DNA from: Shewanella sp. OMA3-2
GTDB lineage: Bacteria > Pseudomonadota > Gammaproteobacteria > Enterobacterales > Shewanellaceae
DNA: 64,000 bases
Direction of reading: 5' to 3'
Assembly: GCF_021513195.1 (NCBI RefSeq)
Contig: NZ_CP090974.1
Location: forward strand, 2,616,001 to 2,680,000
Shown: piece after piece, positions 36,882-47,534 of the stretch
Layout: each line of letters starts with the position of its first letter
How positions within the stretch are numbered: position 1 is the first letter of the stretch
The notes under the pieces: generated by a model
Database searches by the model: none
Seen by the model: the letters and a program-made list of their open reading frames with translations, nothing else
What the model was told of the DNA's origin: nothing
Made by a program: the position numbers and the translations under genes

Positions 36882-39500
36882 CTACTCTGGTTTAACTATC
36901 TGGCCAAATCTAAACAAACGGTTATACCAAAATGGCGCTAAATCGTTACGATAAGTGTTTACTTGATAACCAGTATGTTGAAATTTAATGCTGATCTGCC
37001 CTTGGTCCCCGCTAACCAAGGTATTTATACCACGCTGTTGGTAGCGCGCCATCACATCTAATTTAGGAAATCCGTATTGATTATTAAAACCTGCACTCAC
37101 TATCGCCAATTGTGGTGACACGGCATCAATAAAGTTATCCGTTGATGAAGTGCGACTACCATGGTGGGGAACAAACACAATATCAGCGTTTATCTGTTGC
37201 TTATTCAAAATCAAGCTTTGCTCTCTTTGCGCCTCAATATCGCCCGTTAAGAGTACCTTGAAAACCTTAGTTGTTAGCGCACTTGAAGTGTCAGGATGTT
37301 GATAGCTTGTTTGTTCAACATTATTATCAAACTCTATATTCAGCATCATCACACAGGATTGATTGTTATCTTTATCTGAGCCTAAATTATCCGCTAAGCT
37401 CGTCATTGTCACTCTGCCCCATTGCCATAATCCAGGATAACAGTCACTGATATGAGGGTTATTTAAGTTAGGGCTATCAGTTAACAATTCGCTGCCATTA
37501 TCAGCAATTAAGCGAGCATTGGGAAAAGCGGTTAGCATAGGTATTAACCCTCCGCTGTGATCATTATCATGGTGACTTATTACAATGTAATCTAACCGTG
37601 TAATGCCCCTCGCCCTCAGAAAAGGCAATATTGCGCGCTCGGCATAACTGAAATCTCCAAAGGCAGCGCCAGCATCATAAATAATGGCTCGATGTTGCTG
37701 CTGAAGCACAATGGCTGAGCCTTGGGCCACATCTAATACATGAAGGTAAATAGGTCCACTTAAGGGAGATACTTGAGCTTGATCATCAGAACTGTTCATC
37801 AATGAAATACGACTAAAAACTAATAAACTGATAGGTAAATTCAGCAAGATAGTTACCAGCAGTATCATTAAGTGACGCTGTCTTGCTTTAATATCAATCA
37901 CTACACTGCGATTAAATGAACTTCGATTAAATGACCGTCTAAATGACCTTTTAAAGGTCCAGCTAAATGTCAGTAACAACGCCCACCCAAGTAGACTAAA
38001 CACGCCCGCGCCAACCCACGATTCGCTGACATAAACAAGATTGTAACTAAAATCATCAGACCAAGTTAATAATTGGCTAAACGGTACCAGTAGTTTATCT
38101 GCCACAATGAAAAAAACACTTTCAAGATTCGGTTCATCGTCTGAGAAATATATTGATGCGCTTAGCATCAATGGACTTAGCATCAGCCAACACATAAAGC
38201 AGCAAAGTGCTATAGGGATAACCAATAAACTGAACCAGGGCACAACAATGAGGTTTATCCAAATACTGTGAATTGATAATGTCCCAAATAGTAGCGCTTG
38301 CAGCACACCTAGCCCTAAAGCGAGTCGCCACTGAATTGACCATAATGAAGCAATATAAGCGAATATTTTGTCTCGCCAATTAACGTCTGAAGATAATTGA
38401 CTAACATGACCTGCTGAAATATCAACAAAACGCAAAATGATAGCGAGGGCGATAAAAGACAGCCAAAAACCTGCACTTAACATAGATAAAGGGTCGATAA
38501 ATAACACCCTGGCCAAGGCATACATTAATCGTTGCCACACACTGTGATGCTGCTTTAACAAGCTAAACAGCACCAGAAAGAGCAACATAAATAGGGCTCG
38601 CTGTGTAGCAACGGCAAAACCTGCAAGGTAGGCATAACCTAATGCCGATAATACTGCTACGGTTAAGGCGCAATGCACAGCAAACATACCGTAAAGCAGG
38701 TTAAGTTTACCCATAACGGTTTGCGCAAATTTAACCCGGGTTAATATGACAAAACATAAGCCGAATACCAACCCAAAAACCACCGACAGATGTAATCCTG
38801 AAATAGCAATTAAATGGCCAGTGCCGGTTTGACGTAATTGCTGCCAGCGTTGAGCTGATATTTGGCTTTTATCGCCAAATAACAATGCCAACAATAGATC
38901 GCCATTGGCTATTTTAGGGCTAACAGTGGCAAACTCAGTTAACCAACGCTGGCGTAATGACGGTTGGTAAGACAATAAACTTGCCTGTTTAATTCGGCCT
39001 TTAGCCACAATATGACGATTAATATAATAACGCTGCTGATTAAACCCCCCTTGATTAGCTATGCTAGTAATCGGCTTTAACTTAGTTTCAAAGTGCCATA
39101 TTTGTCCTAACTTAACTTTTGGAGCTTGTTGCCAGGTTAAACGGTAAATTGGGTCACCTGTTAGGGTTTTAAATAAACCCGATAGATTAATATTGGTTAA
39201 TTTTGGCTCAATTACACGCACATCAAGGCTTATCCAGTCGCGGTTGTCATTGACTAGTGATACTATCTCTGCTGTAAATGTATTGTGAGTTTTTGGTGTG
39301 ACATCAAACTGAAAGTCTAACGAATAGAAATAGATACTTACCCAGAAAACAGCAAAAAATGCACCACTTAATCTGGGTGCTTTAAAAAGGCAGACCAAAG
39401 CCAAGAGTAATAGAAACGGTAAACACCATTGCGATGGGATTACAGGCCAAAGTAATCCAATGAGGCTGCTTATACAGAAGCCGAATATAAATCGATTCAT
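36882..39500 (-). CDS. comEC: ComEC/Rec2 DNA-uptake channel protein
   Basis: Inner-membrane channel for single-stranded DNA during natural transformation. 872 residues: an N-terminal DUF4131 region (soluble beta domain around 75-170), the multi-span competence domain with GHLIAISGLHLSVVFG near 230, and a C-terminal metallo-beta-lactamase domain with HHDNDHSGG near 641-649 and HHGSRTSS near 785. All metal-binding residues appear present. Length is larger than the E. coli homologue because of a low-complexity insert around 520 (FKRSFRRSFNRSSFNRS). Divergent from the DUF2062 gene with only 31 bp between them. Confidence 0.93.
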   Translation of the reverse strand: MNRFIFGFCISSLIGLLWPVIPSQWCLPFLLLLALVCLFKAPRLSGAFFAVFWVSIYFYSLDFQFDVTPKTHNTFTAEIVSLVNDNRDWISLDVRVIEPKLTNINLSGLFKTLTGDPIYRLTWQQAPKVKLGQIWHFETKLKPITSIANQGGFNQQRYYINRHIVAKGRIKQASLLSYQPSLRQRWLTEFATVSPKIANGDLLLALLFGDKSQISAQRWQQLRQTGTGHLIAISGLHLSVVFGLVFGLCFVILTRVKFAQTVMGKLNLLYGMFAVHCALTVAVLSALGYAYLAGFAVATQRALFMLLFLVLFSLLKQHHSVWQRLMYALARVLFIDPLSMLSAGFWLSFIALAIILRFVDISAGHVSQLSSDVNWRDKIFAYIASLWSIQWRLALGLGVLQALLFGTLSIHSIWINLIVVPWFSLLVIPIALCCFMCWLMLSPLMLSASIYFSDDEPNLESVFFIVADKLLVPFSQLLTWSDDFSYNLVYVSESWVGAGVFSLLGWALLLTFSWTFKRSFRRSFNRSSFNRSVVIDIKARQRHLMILLVTILLNLPISLLVFSRISLMNSSDDQAQVSPLSGPIYLHVLDVAQGSAIVLQQQHRAIIYDAGAAFGDFSYAERAILPFLRARGITRLDYIVISHHDNDHSGGLIPMLTAFPNARLIADNGSELLTDSPNLNNPHISDCYPGLWQWGRVTMTSLADNLGSDKDNNQSCVMMLNIEFDNNVEQTSYQHPDTSSALTTKVFKVLLTGDIEAQREQSLILNKQQINADIVFVPHHGSRTSSTDNFIDAVSPQLAIVSAGFNNQYGFPKLDVMARYQQRGINTLVSGDQGQISIKFQHTGYQVNTYRNDLAPFWYNRLFRFGQIVKPE

Positions 39501-39531
39501 AAGCTACTAGTAAAGACAGTAATCACATAAG

Positions 39532-40035
39532 ATGCCAAAAAAATTCATAAAAAGATTTATGCCTGACCCGAAAACACTTCAAAAGCATAAATATTTGCGA
39601 GTGTTTGGCAAATTATTAGATAAACCCAATTTATGGGTATTAAATCGCAAATCGGCTCCAGGGGCGTTCGCGGTAGGTCTATTTATTGGCTGGATGCCAA
39701 TGCCATTCCAAATGGTTGCAGCAGCAGGATTAGCGATTTTATTTAACGTTAACATTCCGATTGCGGTGGCATTAGTGTGGATAACAAACCCTATTACAAT
39801 GCCATTTATGTTTTATATGGCCTATTTAGTCGGTGTGAAATTACTCGGGGTTGAAAGGCTTCCTTTTGAGTTTGAGGTAAGTTGGCAATGGGTAGAAACA
39901 TCAATATCAACTCTTGGCCCACCTTTTTTACTCGGCTGCTTGGTATTAGGCCTGGTATTTGCGGCAATCGGTTACCTAGTGATTAATAGCCTATGGAAAT
40001 ATTCAATATTATTTAAATGGCAAAAGCGCAAATAA
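39532..40035 (+). CDS. DUF2062 membrane protein
   Basis: A 167-residue inner-membrane protein. The core (about residues 45-85) has the DUF2062 pattern APGAFAVGLFIGWMPMPFQMV and the conserved VALVWITNPITMPFMFYMAY; another span lies near 130-155. The role of the family is unknown. The start MPKKFIKRFMPDP is the usual N-terminus. Very close to divergent comEC, which is a common Shewanella and Vibrio arrangement as far as I recall. Confidence 0.85.
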   Translation: MPKKFIKRFMPDPKTLQKHKYLRVFGKLLDKPNLWVLNRKSAPGAFAVGLFIGWMPMPFQMVAAAGLAILFNVNIPIAVALVWITNPITMPFMFYMAYLVGVKLLGVERLPFEFEVSWQWVETSISTLGPPFLLGCLVLGLVFAAIGYLVINSLWKYSILFKWQKRK

Positions 40036-40306
40036 GCGGTCTACTCATTAACGAGTGGCAGTGTAGTTAAGCCTTTGAACTTAAGCTTTTTGCCTTATAT
40101 CAGCTTGTTTTTTATTTATATTTCCCTTTTCTGGAAAATGGCAGACGATGAGTTTAGCCTGAGAAACATTTTATAAATTGATAACAAGCTAAAAATAGCA
40201 GCTGCAATAACAGTCATAGACCAAAAGCGACACCTGAAACCGCTACCAACTTCGTAACACAATAGATCCATAACATTGATTGTAAGACATGCTAAAGCTT
40301 GTTTAT

Positions 40307-40900
40307 TTAACGGTTAAAATCGCTGGCTAACATGGCATATAGGTATTCATCACCCCAACGTCCTTTAAACATCACATTTTGCTTAAAATGCCCTTCTCGT
40401 CTAAAACCAACTTTTTCTAACACCGCAACACTCGCAGTATTTAAGCAGTCAGTTATTGCAATAACTCGATGTCGCGATAACTCAGTAAATAAATAGCCCA
40501 GTAAACACTGCAGCGCCTCTGTAGCAACGCCTTGCTTATGGTGTTGTGGTGCAATGGTAAAGCCGACTTCAGCTTGATATTCATCAATAAAGTGCACTGC
40601 CATGTCACCAATTAATTGATCCGTTATGGCATCCGCGATGGCTAATTGATACCAATTACCTGACACAGCAAATTGTGCATAATTCGTTTGTGCGAAGAGT
40701 TTTTTTGCATCATCTAAACTGTATTCTGTCCAGCTTTGATATTTGGCAATATCTGCAACATTTCTATACTCTGCAAATTCGGTTAAGTCAGCGGCCTTAA
40801 AAGCACGGATCATAAAACGTGCCGATAAAAGAGTCGGAGCGTTTATGTGAGTTTTAGCCACTTTAGTAGCAGTCGGTTTAGTTGAGTTGTCTTGAGTCAT
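40307..40900 (-). CDS. GNAT acetyltransferase (RimJ/RimL type)
   Basis: A 197-residue N-acetyltransferase. The RimJ-like start of the domain is LLSARFMIRAFKAADLTEFAEYR (residues 24-46); the acetyl-CoA loop is HHKQGVATEAL (near 128-138) and the end reads VLEKVGFRREGHFKQNVMFKGRWGDEYLYAML, typical of enzymes acetylating protein N-termini or small amines. A flexible N-terminal tail of about 20 residues rich in Thr and Lys precedes the domain. The substrate is not evident. Monocistronic on the minus strand. Confidence 0.85.
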   Translation of the reverse strand: MTQDNSTKPTATKVAKTHINAPTLLSARFMIRAFKAADLTEFAEYRNVADIAKYQSWTEYSLDDAKKLFAQTNYAQFAVSGNWYQLAIADAITDQLIGDMAVHFIDEYQAEVGFTIAPQHHKQGVATEALQCLLGYLFTELSRHRVIAITDCLNTASVAVLEKVGFRREGHFKQNVMFKGRWGDEYLYAMLASDFNR

Positions 40901-41117
40901 TATATGGCACTTAGGCTTATTTAAAGTCGAAATAATATAAGATTAAACGCTACTACTAATAGAAACAAATTAATCCTACTAATTTGCCAAACTCAACCAA
41001 TGCCAAACTCAACTTAAAAAGTTCGACTCGGCATAGTTAATCCGCGATAACTTTGTTTAATTATCTTAGTTAACTCATTCCTCCCATTTAACAGTACAAA
41101 CTAGATCGGATTATAAA
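40901..41117. other. Divergent region between GNAT and ybiT genes
   Basis: 40901-41246 (346 bp) has no gene. It contains the ybiT promoter at 41118-41145 and a leader of about 95 bases without clear structure. Confidence 0.45.
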
Positions 41118-41145
41118 TCGACAATTGACTACTTCCCTGTATAAT
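41118..41145 (+). promoter_or_regulatory. Probable sigma-70 promoter of the ABC-F gene
   Basis: TCGACA, 16-bp spacer, TATAAT, followed by GCGCGCC. The expected start point near 41152 would give a leader of about 95 bases before the TTG start codon at 41247. Confidence 0.55.
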
Positions 41146-41246
41146 TGCGCGCCTACTAATACACTCAAGTCAGTCTTATTCTCACTAAAGCCGATTATCG
41201 CTTTTTGTCGATCAATATTCTGTAATTACTCAATTGGATACATGTT

Positions 41247-42836
41247 TTGATTTCTACCGCAAATATTACTATGCAGTTTGGCCCAGAGCCGTTGTTTGAA
41301 AACATTTCGGCCCAATTTGGCCACGGCAATCGTTATGGCTTGATTGGTGCTAATGGTTGTGGCAAATCCACATTCATGAAAATTCTCAGTGGTGAACTGG
41401 CGCCAACATCTGGCAACGTTTCAATTTCGCCAGGTTTAAAAGTCGGTACATTGAATCAAAACCAATTTGCTTTTGAAAACTATAGCGTGGTTGACGCGGT
41501 GATCATGGGTGATGTGGCACTATGGAAAGTCAAACAAGAACGCGACAGCATTTATGCTCAAACAGAGATGAGTGATGAAGACGGCATGCGCGTCGGGGAC
41601 TTAGAAAGCCAATTTGCAGAAATGGACGGTTATAGCGCTGAAAGTCGCGCTGGCGAAATCCTGTTAGAAGCGGGTATTGAAGAGTCATTTCACTATGGCC
41701 TAATGGCACAGGTTGCCCCAGGTTGGAAGCTGCGAGTGTTATTAGCACAAGCATTATTTGCCAACCCCGACATATTGTTACTTGACGAACCTACCAACAA
41801 CTTGGACATTCACACCATTAGTTGGCTTGCCACCGAGTTAAACAAACGTAAATGCACCATGATTATTATTTCCCATGACAGGCATTTTTTAAACTCAGTT
41901 TGTACCCATATGGCGGATATCGATTATGGTGAGCTGCGTATTTACCCAGGTAATTACGAGTATTTTCTCGCACAATCAAGTTTACTACGTGAACAGCTAC
42001 TGGCTGGTAACGCCAAAAAGAGCGCTGAAATTGACGAGTTACAAGACTTCGTTAACCGCTTTGGTGCTAATGCTTCTAAAGCCAAACAAGCCAGCTCTCG
42101 CGCTAAAAAGATGGATAAAATTAAACTTGATGATGTTAAATCATCAAGCCGTATCACTCCGTCTATCCGCTTTACTGAATGTAAAAAGTTACATCGCCAA
42201 GCATTAGTGTTAGAAGAACTGGGACATGGTTTTGATAACGTATTATTTGAACATGGCGATCTTATTTTAGATGCAGGTTCAAAACTGGCCATTATTGGTG
42301 AAAATGGCGTGGGTAAAACAACCCTATTACGTTGTTTAGTTGAAGAAATCAAACACAACCATGGTCGCATTAAATGGTCTGAAAATGCCGCCATTGGCTA
42401 TTGCCCGCAGGACAGCAGCGCAGATTTTGATAATGACATGACTTTATTTGACTGGATGTCATTATGGCGCACACCTAAACACAACGACCTTATGGTACGT
42501 GGTATGTTAGGTCGTTTATTATTCACTGAAGACGATGCGAACAAAAAAGTACGTAACTGTTCTGGTGGTGAGAAAAACCGCCTGTTATTCGGTAAGTTAA
42601 TGATGATGGACGTTAACGTATTGATAATGGACGAGCCAACTAACCACATGGACATGGAAGCCATTGAAGCACTTAACCAAGCCTTGAAATTATTTGAAGG
42701 CACATTAATTTTTGTCAGCCATGACCGTGAGTTTGTGTCATCACTTGCCACACGCATTATTGATGTTAAAGATAAAAAACTGGTTAACTTCCACGGTACA
42801 TTTGATGAATACCTTGCGAGCCAACCACAGTTGTAA
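41247..42836 (+). CDS. ybiT: YbiT-type ABC-F ATPase
   Basis: A 529-residue soluble protein with two ABC domains, close in length and wording to E. coli YbiT ([26 protein letters not shown] start, [13 protein letters not shown] end). Walker A motifs are GANGCGKST (about 34-42) and GENGVGKTT (about 351-359); the linker between is rich in Lys and Ala. ABC-F proteins act on ribosomes to regulate or rescue translation. The start is a TTG at 41247 with TTGGAT nine bases upstream; no in-frame ATG fits. A long hairpin terminator follows. Confidence 0.92.
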   Translation: MISTANITMQFGPEPLFENISAQFGHGNRYGLIGANGCGKSTFMKILSGELAPTSGNVSISPGLKVGTLNQNQFAFENYSVVDAVIMGDVALWKVKQERDSIYAQTEMSDEDGMRVGDLESQFAEMDGYSAESRAGEILLEAGIEESFHYGLMAQVAPGWKLRVLLAQALFANPDILLLDEPTNNLDIHTISWLATELNKRKCTMIIISHDRHFLNSVCTHMADIDYGELRIYPGNYEYFLAQSSLLREQLLAGNAKKSAEIDELQDFVNRFGANASKAKQASSRAKKMDKIKLDDVKSSSRITPSIRFTECKKLHRQALVLEELGHGFDNVLFEHGDLILDAGSKLAIIGENGVGKTTLLRCLVEEIKHNHGRIKWSENAAIGYCPQDSSADFDNDMTLFDWMSLWRTPKHNDLMVRGMLGRLLFTEDDANKKVRNCSGGEKNRLLFGKLMMMDVNVLIMDEPTNHMDMEAIEALNQALKLFEGTLIFVSHDREFVSSLATRIIDVKDKKLVNFHGTFDEYLASQPQL

Positions 42837-42877
42837 GCGACTCCCCCAAGGGTAAGCATCAATTGACGCGGCAAACT

Positions 42878-42940
42878 AAGACCTTCATTGTGAGTTATCT
42901 ATTATGTGATAACCACAAGACTAATGAAGGTCTTTTTATT
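42878..42940 (+). terminator. Long nested-hairpin terminator after ybiT
   Basis: AAGACCTTCATT and AATGAAGGTCTT form a 12-bp outer stem and GTGAGTTATC / GATAACCAC an inner one, followed by TTTTTATTT. The rest of the 285-bp gap up to 43122 shows no gene. Confidence 0.85.
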
Positions 42941-43121
42941 TACCTTCAGCTTGAGTGAACTGATGCGCTCTATAAGCTAAGTTAAATACGTTTATCCATT
43001 TTAATAAATTTTAGGCTAAACAAGATTAATAACATGGTCGCAAAACGATCAAAAACTAGCACTTAATTGACTTTAACGCCTGTTTCTTTTAAGCAATATC
43101 GACCCAAATAGCGAAAATATT

Positions 43122-45362
43122 ATGAATAGAAAAATCGAATTATTAGCACCAGGCGGGGATGTAGATGCAATTAAAGCAGCGATTATTGCTGGTGCCAATG
43201 CCGTATATTGTGGTTTAGAAACCTTTAACGCACGTAACCGTGCCGCTAACCTTACCTTTGATGATCTTATTGGGGTGATTTCGCTAGCACATCAATATCA
43301 ATGTGAAGTGTTTTTAACCATGAATATCGTCATTCTTGAAAACGAAATTCCTACTTTAGTTAAATTACTTAATCAACTGGTTAATACTGGTATCGATGGC
43401 ATCATTGTTCAAGATTTAGCTTTATTTCACTTAGTTAATAAACACTTCCCAAGCTTACTTGTACACGCATCCACACAGTTAACCACCCATAATGAAGGTC
43501 AAATTGGCTTTTTAGCCAAAGTGGGCGCTACCCGTGTTAATTTGTCGCGTGAAATGAATCTAACCGAAATTAAAAGCCTGACCCGTTATGCACACGATTT
43601 AGACGTACTCACCGAAGTGTTTGTTCATGGAGCACTGTGTATTGCGTTTTCTGGCCAGTGCTATTCAAGTTCAGTCAGTGTGGGCAACTCAGGTAACCGT
43701 GGCCGTTGTAGCCAGGCGTGTCGAGATGAGTATGACATTACTGCGGCGGGTAATAAATTTCCACTTAACCTTAAAGATAATTCAGCTTATTTTGACTTGC
43801 CCGAATTAGTGGACGCTGGGGTTGACTCGTTAAAAATTGAGGGCCGCATTAAAGGCGCACAATACGTTCACACCGTTGTGGATAGCTGGCGTAAGCAAAT
43901 TGATAAGTTTGTTGAATCAGGTAAATTGCTGTCAGATGACTCAAATCTTTATAAAGTATTTAACCGCGACTTTACTAACTCCTTTTTAAAGGGCAACCTG
44001 ACCAAAGACATGTTTATCGACAATCCGCGCGATAATAGCTTTAAACATGCCAATGATAAAAGTAATGCCATTTCAGTGGTACAAATCCACGAAGCGCAAC
44101 AAATGCTTTCTTCAGACAAAGATGCCATTGTGTCATTGGTGGCCGATAAAGTCAGTCAGCTCAGTATTGAAAAAACCGCCTTGTCACTGCGTTTTTCAGG
44201 TCAACTGAATCAACCACTAACCCTTACCGCAATTACAAAAAACAGCACGGTTGAAATTCAATCAACTGTAGCGCTAACCATAGCAACGGATTCACGCATT
44301 GATGAAGCGGCGATAGTGAAGCGCTTTAAAAGCCTTAAGCACAGTGAGTTTGAGCTGTTACCGTTTAACTTTGATGGCCTGGATAGTGACTTAAGCATTC
44401 CTTTTAGCCAGCTTACACAAATGAAAAACCAATTATTATTCAAGCTAACTCAAAGAGAATACATTGGCGCAGTAACCTTACCGGCATTGATTAACCACCC
44501 CAAAATCAGCAGTCAGCCAACTTTATCATTGCTTATCAGTGATGAAAAAGATGTTGATTTATGTGATGTCACAAACGCAGATATTTACTTTAAATTACCT
44601 GAAAGCTTTAAAGTAAATGACAACAAGTATATTGATATATTTCTGCGTAACCCTAGGTTAATCCCGTGGTTTCCAGCTGTTCTGATTGGTAAAGATTACC
44701 TTGAGTCCGTTAGATTGTTAGAAACGGTAAAGCCTAAGCGCATTGTCAGCAACAATACTGGCGTAGCATTTGTTGCCATAAACATGGGCATTGAGTGGAT
44801 TGCAGGGCCCTTCCTCAACACCACTAACTCTTATGCCTTATTAACCCTACAAGAACAGCTTAATTGCGCCGGTGCATTTATTTCAAATGAAATAAACCGT
44901 AATCAAATTAAAAATATAGCCAGACCGAAAAACTTTAAAATGCTTTACAGCATTTATCACCCTATTTTGATGATGACCAGCAGACAGTGCTTCTTTCAAC
45001 AAACTGTAGGCTGTAACAAGCCCAGTATTGAAGATGGTTGTATGCTTAAATGTGAAAAAGCCACTACCATTACAAATGTTAAAGGTATTTCATTTGCGGT
45101 TGATAAACAAAAAGGCGGTTACCCAAGTATTTACAACCACGAGCAATTCTTAAATATTGACGCGGTTGAAGACTTATCCTATATGTTTGATGAGTTTTTT
45201 ATCGATTTAACCGATATAGGCTCAGGCTCTAAAGCTAAAATAGATAAAGTGGAATTAGTCAGCCACTTTGAAAAAGTATTACAGGGCATTACTGATTCAA
45301 AAACTAGCCTTAAACAGTTAGTTACTATTTCAACCAATGCTCAATATCAGCAAGGGTTGTAA
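43122..45362 (+). CDS. U32 peptidase-family protein (RlhA/TrhP-like RNA hydroxylation family)
   Basis: A 746-residue U32-family protein. The N-terminal barrel opens IELLAPGGDVDAIKAAIIAGANAVY, and EVFVHGALCIAFSGQCY...NRGRCSQACR holds the Cys set around residues 175-202 that binds an Fe-S cluster in prephenate-dependent tRNA/rRNA hydroxylases TrhP and RlhA. A further Cys cluster (C near 625-650: RQCFFQQTVGCNKP then GCMLKCEK) lies in the C-terminal third, as in longer RlhA-type proteins. The role is likely hydroxylation of a cytidine or uridine in RNA, but which site is not clear. Confidence 0.85.
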   Translation: MNRKIELLAPGGDVDAIKAAIIAGANAVYCGLETFNARNRAANLTFDDLIGVISLAHQYQCEVFLTMNIVILENEIPTLVKLLNQLVNTGIDGIIVQDLALFHLVNKHFPSLLVHASTQLTTHNEGQIGFLAKVGATRVNLSREMNLTEIKSLTRYAHDLDVLTEVFVHGALCIAFSGQCYSSSVSVGNSGNRGRCSQACRDEYDITAAGNKFPLNLKDNSAYFDLPELVDAGVDSLKIEGRIKGAQYVHTVVDSWRKQIDKFVESGKLLSDDSNLYKVFNRDFTNSFLKGNLTKDMFIDNPRDNSFKHANDKSNAISVVQIHEAQQMLSSDKDAIVSLVADKVSQLSIEKTALSLRFSGQLNQPLTLTAITKNSTVEIQSTVALTIATDSRIDEAAIVKRFKSLKHSEFELLPFNFDGLDSDLSIPFSQLTQMKNQLLFKLTQREYIGAVTLPALINHPKISSQPTLSLLISDEKDVDLCDVTNADIYFKLPESFKVNDNKYIDIFLRNPRLIPWFPAVLIGKDYLESVRLLETVKPKRIVSNNTGVAFVAINMGIEWIAGPFLNTTNSYALLTLQEQLNCAGAFISNEINRNQIKNIARPKNFKMLYSIYHPILMMTSRQCFFQQTVGCNKPSIEDGCMLKCEKATTITNVKGISFAVDKQKGGYPSIYNHEQFLNIDAVEDLSYMFDEFFIDLTDIGSGSKAKIDKVELVSHFEKVLQGITDSKTSLKQLVTISTNAQYQQGL

Positions 45363-45445
45363 CCACAGGTTAGTTTTATTGCCTTTTGCTGACCCCGAAA
45401 GCGGCTGCATGGCTTAACCTCAGACCGGGATAATACATGCTTAGC

Positions 45446-45479
45446 AAAAAAGGCTTTACCTTCAGGTAAAGCCTTTTTG
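45446..45479 (+). terminator. Terminator after the U32 gene
   Basis: AAAAAGGCTTTACC / GGTAAAGCCTTTTT, a 14-bp perfect stem with a TTCA loop and T tract; usable in both directions for the convergent rsuA gene. Confidence 0.88.
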
Positions 45480-45546
45480 TTATCTAGTGTAAAATCATTT
45501 ATTAGTGCTAATCCAGTTTGATTTACTGATAATTCAAAGTTGAGGC

Positions 45547-46233
45547 TTACTGAAAGGAACTGACTTCATCTGCTGTTAAGTCACGCCATTCACCGGCAAC
45601 TATATCAAGACTTACATTACCTATTTGTTGACGATGCAGAGCGTTAACTCTATTACCTATGGCAAAAAACATTCTTTTAACTTGATGATACCGACCCTCT
45701 GTAAGCGATAACAACACCTCTTTTGCACTCATTATAATCAGCTCAGCGGGTAGTGTCGGTTTGCTCTCTCCTTGGAGCAATATGCCTTGTTTAAACAGTG
45801 CCACAGCATCAATATTAATCGGTTTGGCTAATTGTACTCGATACACTTTTGTGCAAACACATTCAGGTCGAGTAATATTATATGACCAACGGCCATCGTC
45901 AGTTATCAGCACTAATCCTGTGGTATCGGCATCTAAGCGCCCAACAATGTGCAGCTCGTCTTTGTGATTAATATCAATATTATTCAACAATGAAGGGTAA
46001 TGACCATCGACATTTGAACAAAGTGTATCGGCTTGTTTATGCATCAACATATAACGAAATGGCCTAGTTACCAGTGTCTGACCATTTAATTGAATCACAT
46101 TATCTTCATGCACCTGACTTGTTATATCAGTATTCACTGCACCATTTACCCTAATATGACCCAGACTAATTTGTTCAGTAACCTCTGATTTTGTACACAA
46201 TGTACTTTTAAGCACAAATTTATCTAGCCGCAT
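45547..46233 (-). CDS. rsuA: RsuA-family 16S rRNA pseudouridine synthase
   Basis: A 228-residue enzyme of the RsuA/RluB family, which isomerises U516 of 16S rRNA in the best-known case. An N-terminal S4-like RNA-binding domain (MRLDKFVLKST... residues 1-55) is followed by the catalytic motif GRLDADTTGL near residue 97-106, with the active Asp after the Arg-Leu pair, and by EGRYHQVKRMF near 180-190. Upstream, three 15-bp tandem repeats end eight bases before the ATG and contain its apparent SD. Confidence 0.9.
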   Translation of the reverse strand: MRLDKFVLKSTLCTKSEVTEQISLGHIRVNGAVNTDITSQVHEDNVIQLNGQTLVTRPFRYMLMHKQADTLCSNVDGHYPSLLNNIDINHKDELHIVGRLDADTTGLVLITDDGRWSYNITRPECVCTKVYRVQLAKPINIDAVALFKQGILLQGESKPTLPAELIIMSAKEVLLSLTEGRYHQVKRMFFAIGNRVNALHRQQIGNVSLDIVAGEWRDLTADEVSSFQ

Positions 46234-46240
46234 AAAATAT

Positions 46241-46285
46241 CTACCCTACTTACATCTACCCTACTTACATCTACCCTACTTACAT
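46241..46285 (-). repeat. Three tandem 15-bp repeats in the rsuA leader
   Basis: Three perfect copies of CTACCCTACTTACAT on the plus strand (ATGTAAGTAGGGTAG on the coding strand). Each unit carries AGGG, and the last one is the nearest SD-like element to the rsuA ATG at 46233. Confidence 0.9.
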
Positions 46286-46364
46286 TTACGCTTTATATTA
46301 ATGCGTTAATTTATAGTAATTATGCACAAGCAAACTATCAATAAAAGTCACTGACATAAGACGA

Positions 46365-47324
46365 TCAATCCTGTGTTTGCTGAGTTAAAAAGGCTTTGAA
46401 AGCATTAACTGTTCTATGTGGATCTTCCTCTTGGGGCACATGACCAAGTTCATTAAAACGCACAAGCTGGCTGCCTATTATATCCCGGTGAAATCTATCG
46501 GCAATGTCAGGCGGAATAAGTCTATCCTGTTGCCCCCAAATAATCAGTGTCGACAGATTTAGCTCAGATATGCGCGGTACTAGCTGACCTGGACGTATTT
46601 GCTGTAACCGCTCGACTAGTGCCTGCCTATTGCCCGTTCGGGTTGTTAGATCAAAATACCTGCTGACTAATTCAGGGGTAACCGACTCTGGATTGCCATA
46701 AACATTTTTAACACTGCTTTCAACCATTCCCCTTGGTAACACTTGTTGCATGAGTTTATTTAATATTGGCGTGCTCGCAATGCTAAAGCCAATTGGAATC
46801 GATTTAGCTTCAAATGGATATCCACTCGAGTCAATCAACACTAACTTGGCTACGCGATCAGGATAAAATACTGCCGTAGCCCACGACACATAACCCCCAA
46901 GGGAATTACCAACCAAAATAGCGCGGTCAACCTTAAGCATATCGAGCACTTCGACAACAATGCGACAATAGTTTTCTATACTGTAGTTGCTGTCTACAGT
47001 GGGACCCGTTAAGCCAAAACCAGGTAAGTCAAATCGAATAACCTGGCGCTCATCCTTTAACGCATTAACCCAACCATCCCAAGTATGCAGCGATGAACTC
47101 GTACCATGCAAAAGCACAATTGGAGTTGGATCTTCACGGGGGCCTTCATCTCTTAGGTGGATCTGCAGGCCTGCAATTTCAATGAATTGTGATGGTGGTT
47201 GTGCCCATTTGGGTTTAAGTTGCTCAACAGATCGATCAGGCACACGATTGATTAGGATATAAATAGTCGCTGTAATCATAAGCAACAATAAAAGGCTACT
47301 GAACAATGTTAATATCAATTTCAA
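46365..47324 (-). CDS. Membrane-anchored alpha/beta hydrolase
   Basis: A 319-residue hydrolase with an N-terminal hydrophobic anchor (about residues 5-27) and an alpha/beta-fold domain. The oxyanion segment is LLHGTSSSLHTWDGW (about 70-84), the nucleophile elbow GNSLGG (Ser near 143), the acid in GQQDRLIPP (near 265) and the His in LGHVPQEEDP (near 294), so the triad is complete. The substrate, ester or C-C bond, is unknown. Monocistronic on the minus strand. Confidence 0.85.
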   Translation of the reverse strand: MKLILTLFSSLLLLLMITATIYILINRVPDRSVEQLKPKWAQPPSQFIEIAGLQIHLRDEGPREDPTPIVLLHGTSSSLHTWDGWVNALKDERQVIRFDLPGFGLTGPTVDSNYSIENYCRIVVEVLDMLKVDRAILVGNSLGGYVSWATAVFYPDRVAKLVLIDSSGYPFEAKSIPIGFSIASTPILNKLMQQVLPRGMVESSVKNVYGNPESVTPELVSRYFDLTTRTGNRQALVERLQQIRPGQLVPRISELNLSTLIIWGQQDRLIPPDIADRFHRDIIGSQLVRFNELGHVPQEEDPHRTVNAFKAFLTQQTQD

Positions 47325-47534
47325 TGCATACCTCTTATTAAAGGATAAATCAGTTATAGGCTCTGTACTTTATTGATTAAAAAATCAAAATTGCTAATGT
47401 TTTAGCTTAAATGAAACCATAGCATGTGTTAACTTGGTCATCATGCACTATTATTTAACTGAGCATGATTATTTAACAGGACTTAGAGAAATCATGGGTT
47501 AATGCAAATAGCTTAACTTGGAAAGGAGGACTGA

